Source of the DNA: an uncultured Oscillospiraceae bacterium
GTDB taxonomy: Bacteria; Bacillota; Clostridia; Oscillospirales; Acutalibacteraceae
DNA: 64,000 nucleotides
NCBI GenBank assembly: GCA_905192745.1
Contig: CAJJLZ010000011.1
Location: 11,156 to 75,155 of the forward strand
Direction: 5' to 3'
A model generated the notes under the pieces. It had not been told where the DNA came from. It worked only from the letters and a program-made list of their open reading frames with translations, and searched no databases. Shown here piece after piece: positions 33,892 through 43,262 of this stretch (position 1 is the stretch's first letter; each line of letters begins with the position of its first letter). Made by a program: the position numbers and the translations under genes.

Positions 33892-35334
33892 ATGAAATTC
33901 CCCCTTTCGTCCATCCTCGCGGCGGGGATCCCGCCTACGGCGCTGATTGCCGTCGTCGTTGTCGTCGTCCTGCTTTTCAGTCTCCTGCTGGTGTTTCTGG
34001 CGCGGTACCGCCGCTGCCCGTCCGACAAGGTTATGGTTATTTACGGTAAGGTCGGACAGAACAAGGACGGTTCGGCCCGGAGCGCCAAATGCATCCACGG
34101 CGGCGCGGCCTTTATCTGGCCGGTCGTCCAGGCGTATGAATACCTCGATCTGACCCCGATTTCCATCAGCGTCGATCTGAAGAGCGCCCTCTCCCGTCAG
34201 AACATTCGGATCGATGTTCCCGCCCGGTTCACCGTCGGCATCTCCACCGAGGCCGGCGTGATGCAGAACGCGGCGGAACGCCTGCTCGGCCTGCGGCTTC
34301 AGGAAATTCAGGAACTGGCAAAGGACATCATCTTCGGTCAGATGCGTCTGATTATCGCCACCATGCAGATCGAGGAAATCAATATCGACCGCGATAAATT
34401 CCTCGAAGCGGTTTCCCGCTGTGTGGAAACCGAGCTGAAAAAGATCGGTCTGCGGCTGATTAACGTGAACGTCACCGATATCAGCGACGAGTCCGGATAC
34501 ATCGAGGCTCTTGGTAAGGAAGCCGCCGCGAAGGCGATCAACGAGGCCCGTATCAGCGTGGCCGAACGGAACCGCGAAGGTTCTATCGGTGAAGCGAACG
34601 CCGTGCGCGACCAGCGTATCTCGGTGGCCGCCGCCAACGCCGCCGCGGTAGACGGCGAAAACACCTCGAAAGCCGACATTGCGAAATCCGACGCCACCCG
34701 CCGCGAGCTGGAGGCCGAAGCCATGCGCCGTGCCGTCATCGCGGAAAAGACGGCCGAAGCCAAGGCGAAGGAAGAGGCCTACGCCGCCGAACAACTGGCC
34801 GAACAGGCCCGTGCCGACCGTGAACTCGCCACCCAGCAGGCCGACGTTATCGTCAAAGCCCGCATTGAGAAAGAGCGGATGGAGCTGGAAGCCGAGGCCG
34901 AAGCCGAGCAGACCCGCCGCCGCGCCAAAGGTGAGGCGGACGCCATCTTCGCCAAGATGGAAGCGCAGGCCCGCGGTATCCAGGAAATCCTCTCCAAGCA
35001 GGCCGAAGGCTTCGCCGACGTGGTAAAGGCCGCCGGCAGCGCCGACTCCGCCGTTCAGCTTATGCTGGCCGACAAGATCGAAGAGCTGGTCAAGACTCAG
35101 GTGGAAGCGGTCAAGAACCTCAACATCGACAAGGTGACCGTCTGGGATTCCATGAGCGGCAAGGACGGTTCCTCCACCACCTCGAATTTCCTTTCGAGCA
35201 TGATGAAATCCATCCCGCCCCTGAGCGAAACCTTCAAGATGGCCGGCCTGCAGATTCCGTCCTTCCTCGGCACCGAGATCGGCGGCGCGCCGTCCGCGGC
35301 GCCGGAAGCACAGGAAACGCCGGAACTGAAATAA
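33892..35334 (+). CDS. Flotillin-like protein
   Basis: 480 residues from ATG 33892 (AAAGGAG upstream; a GTG at 33880 touches the ribosome site and is less likely). It has one N-terminal membrane segment (ALIAVVVVVVLLFSLLLVFL), an SPFH/band-7 domain to about residue 200 (RCPSDKVMVIYGKVGQN, IRIDVPARFTVGISTEAGVM, LIIATMQIEEINIDRDKFLE), then a long Ala/Glu coiled coil of EA repeats (residues ~200-370), and a short tail. Flotillins scaffold functional membrane microdomains. Operon with the NfeD-like gene. Confidence 0.93.
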   Translation: MKFPLSSILAAGIPPTALIAVVVVVVLLFSLLLVFLARYRRCPSDKVMVIYGKVGQNKDGSARSAKCIHGGAAFIWPVVQAYEYLDLTPISISVDLKSALSRQNIRIDVPARFTVGISTEAGVMQNAAERLLGLRLQEIQELAKDIIFGQMRLIIATMQIEEINIDRDKFLEAVSRCVETELKKIGLRLINVNVTDISDESGYIEALGKEAAAKAINEARISVAERNREGSIGEANAVRDQRISVAAANAAAVDGENTSKADIAKSDATRRELEAEAMRRAVIAEKTAEAKAKEEAYAAEQLAEQARADRELATQQADVIVKARIEKERMELEAEAEAEQTRRRAKGEADAIFAKMEAQARGIQEILSKQAEGFADVVKAAGSADSAVQLMLADKIEELVKTQVEAVKNLNIDKVTVWDSMSGKDGSSTTSNFLSSMMKSIPPLSETFKMAGLQIPSFLGTEIGGAPSAAPEAQETPELK

Positions 35335-35359
35335 GCCCCCGGTCCTGTTTTCGGCAGAC

Positions 35360-35395
35360 AGGCGGGGCGGATTCCGGTCCGCCCCGCCCTTTTTC
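35360..35395 (+). terminator. Terminator after flotillin gene
   Basis: AGGCGGGGCGGA with TCCGCCCCGCCCT, followed by a T-run. Confidence 0.85.
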
Positions 35396-35437
35396 TGTCC
35401 GGATAGAGAAACCATTGGAAAGAGAGGAAACGTTGTT

Positions 35438-36196
35438 TTGTATTACGACCGGATTGGAATTAAAGAGACCGCCAAACGCCAGTTAACAGGCAGAATGGGC
35501 GGCGCTGTTTTAGTCAGCCTGCTGGCCCTGCTGCTCAGCGGCACAGCGGGAAGCAGCGGCCTTTCGTTCATTATCCGCCAGAAGAATTCGGAGGTCGAAT
35601 GGATACAGCAGATTGCCGGCACTGTGCTCCCTCTGGCAGGGCTTCTTGCCGGCGGCGTCTTTCTGTATGTCACACTGGTCGGCAATGTGATCCGTACCGG
35701 AAAAGAAGGCTGGTACCTGCGGTATGGGCGGGGAGAATACCCGTCTGTCGGGGAGCTGTTCGCAAGTTTTCGCATCTACACGCCCTGCATGCTGACCGGT
35801 CTTCTGAGAGATCTGTTTGTGTTTCTCTGGTCGCTGCTTTTTGTCATTCCCGGCATTGTCATGGGCTACGCCTACAGCATGACGGGCTACATCATCTACG
35901 AAAATCCAAACCTTTCTCCCTCCCGTGCGCTGCAGATCAGCAAGGCGATGACGGCGGGCTACAAGGGCGAGCTGTTTGTGTTTGATCTCAGCTATCTCGG
36001 CTGGAATCTGCTTTCCGGACTGACGCTGGGTCTGCTGGGGATTTTCTACGTCAACCCCTATTACGACGCCGCGCATGCCGGCATATACGAGACGCTCCGG
36101 GACAGCGCGCTGCGCCGCGGCATTCTGCGTCCGGAGGATTTTGGCATGCCCTCTCCGCCTGCCTCGTCCCCTGTACCGCCCCCGTCCGCTTACTGA
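35438..36196 (+). CDS. DUF975 family membrane protein
   Basis: 252 residues from TTG 35438 (AGAGAGGAAA upstream). KETAKRQLTGRMGGAVLVSLLALLL opens the family, followed by membrane segments and the typical VGELFASFRIY, FLWSLLFVIPGIVMGYAYSMTGYII, SRALQISKAMTAGYKGELFVFDLSYLGWNLL and YVNPYYDAAHAGIYETLR. The function is not known. The C-terminus is Pro/Ser-rich. Single-gene unit between terminators. Confidence 0.85.
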   Translation: MYYDRIGIKETAKRQLTGRMGGAVLVSLLALLLSGTAGSSGLSFIIRQKNSEVEWIQQIAGTVLPLAGLLAGGVFLYVTLVGNVIRTGKEGWYLRYGRGEYPSVGELFASFRIYTPCMLTGLLRDLFVFLWSLLFVIPGIVMGYAYSMTGYIIYENPNLSPSRALQISKAMTAGYKGELFVFDLSYLGWNLLSGLTLGLLGIFYVNPYYDAAHAGIYETLRDSALRRGILRPEDFGMPSPPASSPVPPPSAY

Positions 36197-36202
36197 ACCG
36201 TT

Positions 36203-36243
36203 CCCCCATTCCCCGAAACGCTTCGGGGAATGGGGGGTTTTTT
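36203..36243 (+). terminator. Terminator after DUF975 gene
   Basis: 15-bp perfect stem CCCCCATTCCCCGAA/TTCGGGGAATGGGGG and a T6 run. Confidence 0.9.
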
Positions 36244-36424
36244 CTTGTTCCGATGATTTGTTCACAGTTTGTTGGTGTTCTTTCCGCTTTCGGGTGATAT
36301 ACTATAGTCAATTAACCGGAAAATCAACCCGTCCCTGCGGTCTGCTTGCCGCCCGCCCCGGCAGGAGGCAGACAGACCGCAAGTGCGGAAAATTTTCATT
36401 TTCAGAGAATAAGGGGCGTTCACT

Positions 36425-37801
36425 ATGGACAGCTTGGAAATCCGCCGTCTGGTTGCGGAGCAGCATCGGTTTTTCCGCACCGGAAAAACCCTTTCCCCTG
36501 CCTTCCGCCGGGAGCAGCTCGGCCGGCTTAAAGCGGCTTTGACCGCGCGGGAACAGGAACTGCTCATGGCGCTGAAGGCCGACCTGAATAAGTCGCCCTT
36601 CGAAGCGTTCGCTACCGAACTCGGCATGGTGCATGAGGAGCTGAACGCCGCCATTCAGAACGTGGAGCGCTGGGCCGCGCCCCGCCGCGTTCCCCTCTCC
36701 CTGCTGCATTTCCCGGCCTCCGGCCATATCCTGCCGGAACCGTACGGCGTGGCGCTGATTATGGCCCCTTGGAATTATCCGGTTCAGCTCACCCTGAACC
36801 CGCTGATTGCGGCCTTGGCGGCCGGGAACTGCGCGGTGGTGAAGCCGTCCGCCTATGCCCCCCATGTTTCCGCCGTGCTCGCCTATCTGCTGCGCGGCCT
36901 GTATCCGGAAAAATACGTCGCCGTGGTAGAAGGCGGACGGGAAGAAAACACCGCTCTGCTGGAGCAGGAATTCGATACCATCTTCTTCACCGGAAGCGTG
37001 GAGGTCGGCAAGGTCGTGATGGAGGCGGCCGCCCGTCATCTTACCCCCGTCACGCTGGAGCTGGGAGGCAAAAGCCCGGTCATCGTGGACAGGAGCGCGA
37101 ATCTCCGGCTGGCGGCCCGCCGTATCCTCTGGGGAAAAACGGTGAACAGCGGTCAGACCTGCGTTGCGCCGGACTATGTGCTGGCCGACCGGCAAATTCT
37201 GGACGGACTGCTGAAAGCGATGCGGATCGAGCTGAAACGGCTGTGGGGCGTGTCGCCGCTGAGCAATCCGGATTATCCCTGCATCGTCAATGAAAAGCAT
37301 TTTCAGCGTCTGCTCGGCCTGATGCGGGATGAGCACGCCTTCCTTGGGGGCGGTTTCGACAGCGGGACCCGCCGGATCGAACCGACGGTGCTGGACAGCG
37401 TGACCCTCGATTCGCCGGTGATGAAGGAGGAAATTTTCGGGCCGCTGCTGCCGGTTCTTCCTTATGACACGCTGGACGAGGCAATCGGCGTCGTTACCGG
37501 ACGGCCAAAGCCCCTCGCCCTCTATCTGTTCACCAACGACCGGGCTGTAGAGCAGCGGGTGCTGCGGGAGGTTTCCTTCGGCGGCGGATGCGTCAACGAC
37601 ACGGTGATGCATCTGGTCTCCACCCGGCTTCCCTTCGGCGGCGTGGGCGCGAGCGGTATGGGCCGGTATCATGGAAAATACGGATTCGATACCTTCTCCC
37701 ACGAGAAAAGCATTGTCCGCAAGTCCAACTGTCTGGATATCCCGCTGCGTTATCCCCCCTACCGGGGCAAGCTGGGGCTGGCAAAATTCCTGATGAAATA
37801 A
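36425..37801 (+). CDS. Aldehyde dehydrogenase (class 3-like)
   Basis: 458 residues, shorter than most ALDHs, as in the ALDH3/fatty-aldehyde group. PYGVALIMAPWNYPVQLTLNPLIAALAAGNCAVVKPSAYAP binds NAD(P). FFTGSVEVGKVV, catalytic Glu in LELGGKSPVIVD, catalytic Cys in NSGQTCVAPDYVL, and KEEIFGPLLPVL are present. The C-terminus ends in HEKSIVRKSNCLDIPLRYPPY as in ALDH3. It oxidises aliphatic or aromatic aldehydes; the exact substrate is unknown. Monocistronic. The ribosome site is weak (AAGGGGCG), so translation may be modest. Confidence 0.93.
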   Translation: MDSLEIRRLVAEQHRFFRTGKTLSPAFRREQLGRLKAALTAREQELLMALKADLNKSPFEAFATELGMVHEELNAAIQNVERWAAPRRVPLSLLHFPASGHILPEPYGVALIMAPWNYPVQLTLNPLIAALAAGNCAVVKPSAYAPHVSAVLAYLLRGLYPEKYVAVVEGGREENTALLEQEFDTIFFTGSVEVGKVVMEAAARHLTPVTLELGGKSPVIVDRSANLRLAARRILWGKTVNSGQTCVAPDYVLADRQILDGLLKAMRIELKRLWGVSPLSNPDYPCIVNEKHFQRLLGLMRDEHAFLGGGFDSGTRRIEPTVLDSVTLDSPVMKEEIFGPLLPVLPYDTLDEAIGVVTGRPKPLALYLFTNDRAVEQRVLREVSFGGGCVNDTVMHLVSTRLPFGGVGASGMGRYHGKYGFDTFSHEKSIVRKSNCLDIPLRYPPYRGKLGLAKFLMK

Positions 37802-37805
37802 AAGG

Positions 37806-37838
37806 CCGGCGGCCGTGCGTTTTCTGCACAGCCGCCGG
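37806..37838. terminator. Terminator between aldehyde dehydrogenase and mscL
   Basis: CCGGCGGC pairs with GCCGCCGG around an inner GTGC/GCAC, followed by T6 on the plus strand. Confidence 0.8.
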
Positions 37839-37874
37839 TTTTTTATTTTGAAAAACGCAGGGAAAAACCGCCTG

Positions 37875-38414
37875 TCACTCCTGCTCTTCGGCTCCCGCCG
37901 CTTCTTCCAGCACCGAGGTACAATGCGGACAGCGGGTCGCTTCGATGGCGATCTCGCTGCGGCAGTACGGACACTGTTTGGTGGTGGGCGCCACGACCGC
38001 CGGCTCCTCTTTTTTGTGGAAGTCGGAAAGCTTATTAATTCCCTTCACCAGCAAAAAGATCACAAAGGCCATAATCAGGAAGTCGATCACCGCCGTGATA
38101 AAGGCCCCATAGTTGAAGGTGGTGACTCCAAGATCCTTCGCCACAGTCAGGGAGGTCACCATTTCGCTGGTCACGCCCTCCGGCAGCTTCATAATCAGGA
38201 ACTGGTCGTTAAAATTCACCCCGCCGGTGACCATCCCAACCAGCGGCATAATCAGATCGTTCACCACCGACGTGACGATCTTCTGAAACGCGCCGCCGAT
38301 GATAACGCCGACGGCCAGATCAATCACGTTGCCCCGCAGAGCAAACTTCTTGAATTCCCCGATCAAACCTTTTCCCTTTTTCCCGACCTCTTCGATCCTG
38401 TCCGCTCTTGCCAT
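37875..38414 (-). CDS. mscL: Large-conductance mechanosensitive channel with C-terminal zinc ribbon
   Basis: 179 residues from ATG 38414; an upstream ATG at 38426 abuts the AAAGG site. GEFKKFALRGNVIDLAVGVIIGGAFQKIVTSVVNDLIMPLVG is the first helix and pore region of MscL; YGAFITAVIDFLIMAFVIFLLVKGINKL is the second. MscL is usually ~130-150 residues; here the extra tail holds CPYCRSEIAIEATRCPHC, a double CxxC zinc ribbon. MscL opens under membrane tension to release solutes. Confidence 0.95.
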   Translation of the reverse strand: MARADRIEEVGKKGKGLIGEFKKFALRGNVIDLAVGVIIGGAFQKIVTSVVNDLIMPLVGMVTGGVNFNDQFLIMKLPEGVTSEMVTSLTVAKDLGVTTFNYGAFITAVIDFLIMAFVIFLLVKGINKLSDFHKKEEPAVVAPTTKQCPYCRSEIAIEATRCPHCTSVLEEAAGAEEQE

Positions 38415-38448
38415 AGTCGTCTTCATCCTTTCTCACTATAGTAATCAG

Positions 38449-39348
38449 TCAGCAGCCTTCGCCGCCCGATTTGGTTTCTTCGCCGCCCGCCGGTTCTTCC
38501 GGCGGTTCCTCCGGCTTCAGCGTCAACCGCCGTCTGGTCACCGGGCCGTCATATTTCAGCTTCACCTGCACCCGGGCCGTGTACTTTTTTCCGCATCCCC
38601 GGCAATGAAAATCCGCGCAGAAGGCCCGGGAACGGAAGCGCCACTCCCCCATCCGCCTTAACGGGCGGTTGCAGTCCTCACAGCGGAAATGAAGGTCGCT
38701 CTGTTTCACATTAACATCGTCAATATCGCTGATGATGGTCGTTTTAAAATTCAGACGGTCATAAAACTCCTGATCCGCCGGCCGCACCGCCTTGTGAAAG
38801 GAAGCCGGCTCGAACAGCCGGACAAACACCCGGCCGGTCAGCAGGCTGTCGTCCAGCGCGCGGTGCAGATCCATCCCGTCCTCCGCGATATCCAGCAGCT
38901 CACAGGCCTTGCTCAGCCCCATCTGCTGCGCGGTGCCGTATTCCAGCCGGTCCTGACAGTAGGCCTGCAGGTCGGCATAGAAATTCATAAAAGGAATCCG
39001 CTCGGTTTTCAGGAAATACCGGCAATTCTCCAGCAGCACCATCAGGTCGGTCGTGCTCCAGGTCATAACCACCGCTTCGGGATCAACAATCCATTTCCGC
39101 AGCCGGGAGACCGCCTGAGAAAACGGCTGGCCGTCCTCCAGTTCTTCCTCCTCAATCCCGGTGAGGTCTTGAACCAGCGTGGTCAGCTTCCGGCTGACCA
39201 CCGGGCGGATCACCGCGTGAAACTGATCCACCGGCTTCAGCGCATCGTTGATCTTCACTGCGCCGATCTCGATGATCTCGTTGAAAAAGCCGTGCGTCTT
39301 TCGGGTGTAGGCGCCGTTCCATTCCAGATCCATAATGATGTAATGCAT
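38449..39348 (-). CDS. DEDDh-type 3'-5' exonuclease with C-terminal Cys-rich module
   Basis: 299 residues. The exonuclease domain (1-180) has IIMDLEWNGAY with the metal-binding Asp/Glu, DLTGIEEEELEDGQPFSQAV, WSTTDLMVLLENC and HRALDDSLLTGRVF with the catalytic His/Asp, as in DnaQ/ERI-1-like proteins and the KinA inhibitor KapD. The C-terminal part contains RCEDCNRPL and DFHCRGCGKKY, two CxxC pairs that should bind zinc. Its substrate (RNA or DNA) is unknown. It lies between mscL and the HIT gene on the same strand. Confidence 0.85.
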   Translation of the reverse strand: MHYIIMDLEWNGAYTRKTHGFFNEIIEIGAVKINDALKPVDQFHAVIRPVVSRKLTTLVQDLTGIEEEELEDGQPFSQAVSRLRKWIVDPEAVVMTWSTTDLMVLLENCRYFLKTERIPFMNFYADLQAYCQDRLEYGTAQQMGLSKACELLDIAEDGMDLHRALDDSLLTGRVFVRLFEPASFHKAVRPADQEFYDRLNFKTTIISDIDDVNVKQSDLHFRCEDCNRPLRRMGEWRFRSRAFCADFHCRGCGKKYTARVQVKLKYDGPVTRRRLTLKPEEPPEEPAGGEETKSGGEGC

Positions 39349-39453
39349 AGATGTCCCCGACGCTCCATTTCCCGGACCGGCGAACCGAAGCTCCCGCTCC
39401 GGACCGCCGCGTCCGTTTTTCTTTTCGTTTCGGATGGTATCGGAGAACCCGCG

Positions 39454-39789
39454 CTATGCCATATCGCCCAGCCTGCCGCCCGCCAGCACATGGAAATGCA
39501 GATGGTGGACGGTTTGCCCCGCCTCCGCGCCGTTATTCGTTACTACACGGAAATCGGACAGCTCCTGTTCCCGGGTCAGCCGCGCAATCACCTCGTAGAT
39601 GTGGGCGACCAGCGCGCTGTTTTCCGCCGTAACGGCCGCCGCGCCCGGGATATGCTGCTTCGGGATCACCAGATAATGCACCGGCGCTTTCGGTTCGATA
39701 TCGTAAAACGCCAGTACCTGATCGTCCTCATACATCTTGGTCGAGGGGATTTCCCCGGCAATAATTTTGCAGAAAATACAATCGTCCAT
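39454..39789 (-). CDS. HIT-family (HinT-like) nucleotide hydrolase
   Basis: 111 residues. CIFCKIIAGEIPSTKMYEDD, DIEPKAPVHYLVIPKQHI and the histidine triad QTVHHLHFHVLAGG are unmistakable. HinT proteins hydrolyse nucleoside phosphoramidates such as aminoacyl-AMP. It lies just downstream of alaS on the same strand, a natural place for a protein that clears aminoacyl-adenylates. Confidence 0.96.
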   Translation of the reverse strand: MDDCIFCKIIAGEIPSTKMYEDDQVLAFYDIEPKAPVHYLVIPKQHIPGAAAVTAENSALVAHIYEVIARLTREQELSDFRVVTNNGAEAGQTVHHLHFHVLAGGRLGDMA

Positions 39790-39856
39790 TGTTTTCCGTC
39801 TCTCCTTTCCAACCCTTACCCGATTCTGATTGTAAAGTCCTTTCGCTTTTCAGCTC

Positions 39857-42523
39857 TTATTTTTTCTCTGCCAACAGCTTTTCCAGAATATCGTCTACCG
39901 CGTTGATCGCGTCGTCCACCTTCGTGAGATCCTTGCCGCCCGCCATGGCGGAATCGGGACGGCCGCCGCCCTTTCCGCCGCAGATTTTGGCGACCTCCCG
40001 CACGATATTGCCCGCGTGCGCGCCCTTGGCTACCGCATCCGGGCTGCAATAGCAGGCGAAGGAAACGCTGCCCGCGTCCTCCATAATTCCGGCGAGAACC
40101 GCCACCAGACTGGGGATGTTCGCGTCGCGGCACCGGTCGCACATTGCCCGCACCGCGTCGCTGCCGGTGCCGGTGAAGGCCGCCGCGATTACTTTAACGC
40201 CCTCCACTTCCTTGGCATTGCTGAAAAGGCCTTCCACTTTACCGGCGGCCGCCTTGGACTTCATGGTCTGCAGTTCGCGCTGAGATTCCTTCAGTTCGTT
40301 CCCCAGCTGGACGGCACGGCGGGGCACCTCGTCGTAGCTGCCCACCTTCAGCGCGTCGGCCGCCTGCGTCAGCAGAGCGCGGTATTCGTCGATCAGGGCG
40401 AGCACATTGCCGCCGGTTACCGCTTCGATGCGGCGGACGCCCGCCGCCACCGAGCTTTCGGAAAGAATGCGGAACAGGCCTAGCTTGGCCGTGTTGTCCA
40501 CATGGGTACCGCCGCAGAGTTCGGTGGACACGCCGTTTCCCTCTTCGGCGCTTCCCATCCGGACCACCCGCACAATATCGCCGTATTTCTCGCCGAAAAG
40601 CGCCATCGCTCCCAGCTTTTTCGCCTCATCAATCGGCATTTCCCGGATATCCGCCTTAAGGCCGGCAAGAATCCACTGGTTGACCAATGCTTCCACGGTC
40701 TCAATTTCCTCCTCCGTCAGGGCGGAGAAATGCGTAAAGTCGAACCGCATCCGTCTGGCGTTCACCAACTGCCCCGCCTGCTCGACATGGGCGCCGAGCA
40801 CCTGCCGGAGAGCCGCCTGCAAAAGATGGGCCGCCGTATGGTTCCGCATGGTGGCGCGGCGTTCCTCCTCATTGACCGAAGCGGTAACCACGTCGCCCAC
40901 CCGGATCTCGCCCCTCGTCTGGGACCCGATATGGAGAACCACGCCGTTCGGCGCTTTCACGGTATTGGTCACGTTGAAGGACGCGCCGTCGCTGGTGATC
41001 GCGCCAATGTCCCCCACCTGTCCGCCGCTTTCCGCGTAGAAGGGAGTCACGTCCAGTACCACGACCGCCTCTTCCCCTTCGGACACGCCGTCCACCGGCT
41101 CGTCGTCCCGCAGGATCGCGGTCACCTTCGCCTCACAGCGGAGGGCCTCGTATCCCACAAAACGGGACGGCTTCAGCTCCGCCGTTACGCCGGCGTTATT
41201 CTTCCAGGCGTCGGCCCCCGCGTTTTTGCGGGCGGCGCGGGCGCGGGCGCGCTGCTCGGTCATCAGGCGGGTGAATTCCTCTTCGTCCACCGCGATGCCC
41301 TTTTCCTCGAGAATATCCCGGGTTAAATCCACCGGGAAGCCGTAGGTATCATACAGCTTGAAAGCGTCCGCACCGGAAAGCACAGAGCCTTCCAGCCCCG
41401 TCAGCATCTCGTCCAGCAGGGACAGGCCGCTGTCGATGGTCTTGCCGAAGGCCTCTTCCTCCACATGGATCAGCTTTTTGATGAAGTCCTTCTTTTCCTT
41501 CAGCTCGGGATAGGCTTTTTCGTTCTCCGCGATCACCGTGTCGCACACCTGATACAGAAACGGCTCGTGAATGCCGAGCAGGCGGCCGTGCCGCGCCGCG
41601 CGGCGGAGCAGACGGCGGACCACATATCCCCGCCCTTCGTTGGAGGGCATCACGCCGTCCCCGATCATGAAGGTGGTGGAGCGGATGTGGTCGGTGATGA
41701 CCCGCAGGGACACGTCGGTTTTTTCACTTTCGCCGTAGGTCACGCCGGCGATCCGCCCGACATGCTTCATGATATTCTGAACCGTATCCACCTCAAACAG
41801 GTTCGCCACCCCCTGCATGATGCAGGCGAGACGTTCCAGCCCCATGCCGGTGTCGATGTTCGGATGATCGAGAGGGGTGTAATTTCCTTTTCCGTCGCTG
41901 TCAAACTGGGTGAAAACATTGTTCCAGAACTCCACATACCGGTCGCAGTCGCAGCCGACCCCGCAGGTGGGCGAGCCGCAGCCGTATTCCTCCCCGCGGT
42001 CAAAGTACAGCTCGGAGCAGGGGCCGCAGGGACCGCTGCCGTGCTCCCAGAAGTTGTCTTCCTTCCCCAGCCGGACGATACGGTCGGGACTGACGCCGAC
42101 CTCCTTGGTCCAGATGTCGAAGGCTTCGTCGTCGTTCTCATAAATACTGACCCAGATGCGGTCCACCGGCAGCTCCAGCACCTTGGTGCAGAACTCCCAG
42201 GCCCAAGCGGTCGCTTCGTGCTTGAAATAGTCGCCGAAGCTGAAATTGCCCAGCATCTCAAAATAGGTGCCGTGGCGGGCGGTCTTTCCCACCCGCTCGA
42301 TATCCGGGGTGCGGATACACTTCTGGCAGGTAGTTACCCGCTTGCGGGGCGGCGTGATCTCCCCCGTGAAGTATTTTTTCATCGGCGCCATGCCGGAATT
42401 GATAAGCAGCAGAGACTTGTCGTTCTGCGGCACGAGCGAGAAGCTCGGCAGGCGCAGATGCCCTTTGCTTTCAAAAAAGGAGAGGTATTTTTCCCGCAGA
42501 TCGTTCAAACCGGTCCATTCCAT
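39857..42523 (-). CDS. alaS: Alanyl-tRNA synthetase
   Basis: 888 residues, full length. The catalytic core begins LREKYLSFFESKGHLRLPSFSLVP, with TCQKCIRTPDIERVGKTARHGTYFEMLGNFSFGDYFKHEA, NEGRGYVVRRLLRRAARHGR, the editing domain RNHTAAHLLQAALRQVLG (HxxxH), STELCGGTHVDNTAKLG, and the DHHA1 C-terminal domain with GGKGGGRPDSAMAGGKD. It charges tRNA-Ala and edits Ser/Gly errors. It is preceded by a T-box leader and a consensus promoter. Confidence 0.98.
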   Translation of the reverse strand: MEWTGLNDLREKYLSFFESKGHLRLPSFSLVPQNDKSLLLINSGMAPMKKYFTGEITPPRKRVTTCQKCIRTPDIERVGKTARHGTYFEMLGNFSFGDYFKHEATAWAWEFCTKVLELPVDRIWVSIYENDDEAFDIWTKEVGVSPDRIVRLGKEDNFWEHGSGPCGPCSELYFDRGEEYGCGSPTCGVGCDCDRYVEFWNNVFTQFDSDGKGNYTPLDHPNIDTGMGLERLACIMQGVANLFEVDTVQNIMKHVGRIAGVTYGESEKTDVSLRVITDHIRSTTFMIGDGVMPSNEGRGYVVRRLLRRAARHGRLLGIHEPFLYQVCDTVIAENEKAYPELKEKKDFIKKLIHVEEEAFGKTIDSGLSLLDEMLTGLEGSVLSGADAFKLYDTYGFPVDLTRDILEEKGIAVDEEEFTRLMTEQRARARAARKNAGADAWKNNAGVTAELKPSRFVGYEALRCEAKVTAILRDDEPVDGVSEGEEAVVVLDVTPFYAESGGQVGDIGAITSDGASFNVTNTVKAPNGVVLHIGSQTRGEIRVGDVVTASVNEEERRATMRNHTAAHLLQAALRQVLGAHVEQAGQLVNARRMRFDFTHFSALTEEEIETVEALVNQWILAGLKADIREMPIDEAKKLGAMALFGEKYGDIVRVVRMGSAEEGNGVSTELCGGTHVDNTAKLGLFRILSESSVAAGVRRIEAVTGGNVLALIDEYRALLTQAADALKVGSYDEVPRRAVQLGNELKESQRELQTMKSKAAAGKVEGLFSNAKEVEGVKVIAAAFTGTGSDAVRAMCDRCRDANIPSLVAVLAGIMEDAGSVSFACYCSPDAVAKGAHAGNIVREVAKICGGKGGGRPDSAMAGGKDLTKVDDAINAVDDILEKLLAEKK

Positions 42524-42544
42524 CGTATTATCGTCCTTCTTTCA

Positions 42545-42780
42545 AAAATAAAGAGCTCCCGCCCAGTCATGGGACGGAAGCTCCGTGGTACCACCCAAAT
42601 TGCGCCGGAAAACGACGCCGCTTGAATCCCTTAACGCGGGAAACGCCGCCGCTCTCCGCGGCGGGACTCGGGGAGGGCCTCCGTTCCGGCTTCCGTAAAC
42701 GTCTTCCAGCCCAAGGACGTTCTCTCTGCGCGGGCCGAAACGGTTCATTCCCGTCATCGTCTTTTGCTGTTTCTACCTTA
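42545..42780 (-). ncRNA. T-box leader of alaS
   Basis: On the minus strand the leader shows the stem I distal-loop motif GGGCTGGAAGACG, the T-box sequence GGGTGGTACCACGG (42595-42582), which base-pairs with the uncharged tRNA end, and a terminator in which GAGCTTCCGTCCC pairs with GGGCGGGAGCTC, followed by TTTATTTTT. Uncharged tRNA-Ala should antiterminate alaS. The specifier codon is probably a GCC in the stem I internal loop, but I could not place it with certainty. Confidence 0.93.
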
Positions 42781-42785
42781 TGTTC

Positions 42786-42814
42786 ATTATAAAAGCCGTG
42801 CCGCCGCCTGTCAA
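42786..42814 (-). promoter_or_regulatory. Consensus promoter of alaS
   Basis: Minus strand TTGACA (42814-42809), 17 bases, TATAAT (42791-42786), both perfect. Confidence 0.92.
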
Positions 42815-42854
42815 GCGGTTTCTGCGCACAGACCGGAACCCTGCCGAAAACGGA

Positions 42855-43262
42855 TTAATCCTTCAGCGGAATTCCGTTAGCGTCGGTCGCAATGGAACCC
42901 GTCAGAATCTGGATTCCTTCGACCAGACCCCAAATCTGGCTGGCCAGCGCCAGAATGCCGCAGCTGAGCACCGAAATCAGCAGCTGTGCAACCGCCTTGC
43001 CGGTATAACCCAGATAGAAGTTGTGGATACCAAGGGAACCGAGGAAAATCCCCAGCAGACCGGCCGCCATCTTGGATTTCTGCACCCCAACCGGAACCGG
43101 CTGCGCAAGCGCAACGCCACATTGTGTGCACACCGCCGCGCCGGGAACGCTCTGAGCGCCGCAATTCGGACAGAAATTCTGCCCCTGCCCGGCGGGTACG
43201 CCGCACTTCACACACACGACGGCCTGCGGATCCATTTGATTGCCGCAATTTCTGCAATACAT
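42855..43262 (-). CDS. TM2-domain protein with N-terminal zinc ribbons
   Basis: 135 residues from ATG 43262 (GGGAGGGG upstream; the frame is open to 43466 without signal). Two double-CxxC ribbons, YCRNCGNQMDPQAVVCVKCG and FCPNCGAQSVPGAAVCTQCG, are followed by a TM2 domain: KMAAGLLGIFLGSLGIHNFYLGYTGKAVAQLLISVLS...QIWGLVEGIQIL. The function is unknown; the family is widespread in Firmicutes. Confidence 0.88.
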   Translation of the reverse strand: MYCRNCGNQMDPQAVVCVKCGVPAGQGQNFCPNCGAQSVPGAAVCTQCGVALAQPVPVGVQKSKMAAGLLGIFLGSLGIHNFYLGYTGKAVAQLLISVLSCGILALASQIWGLVEGIQILTGSIATDANGIPLKD

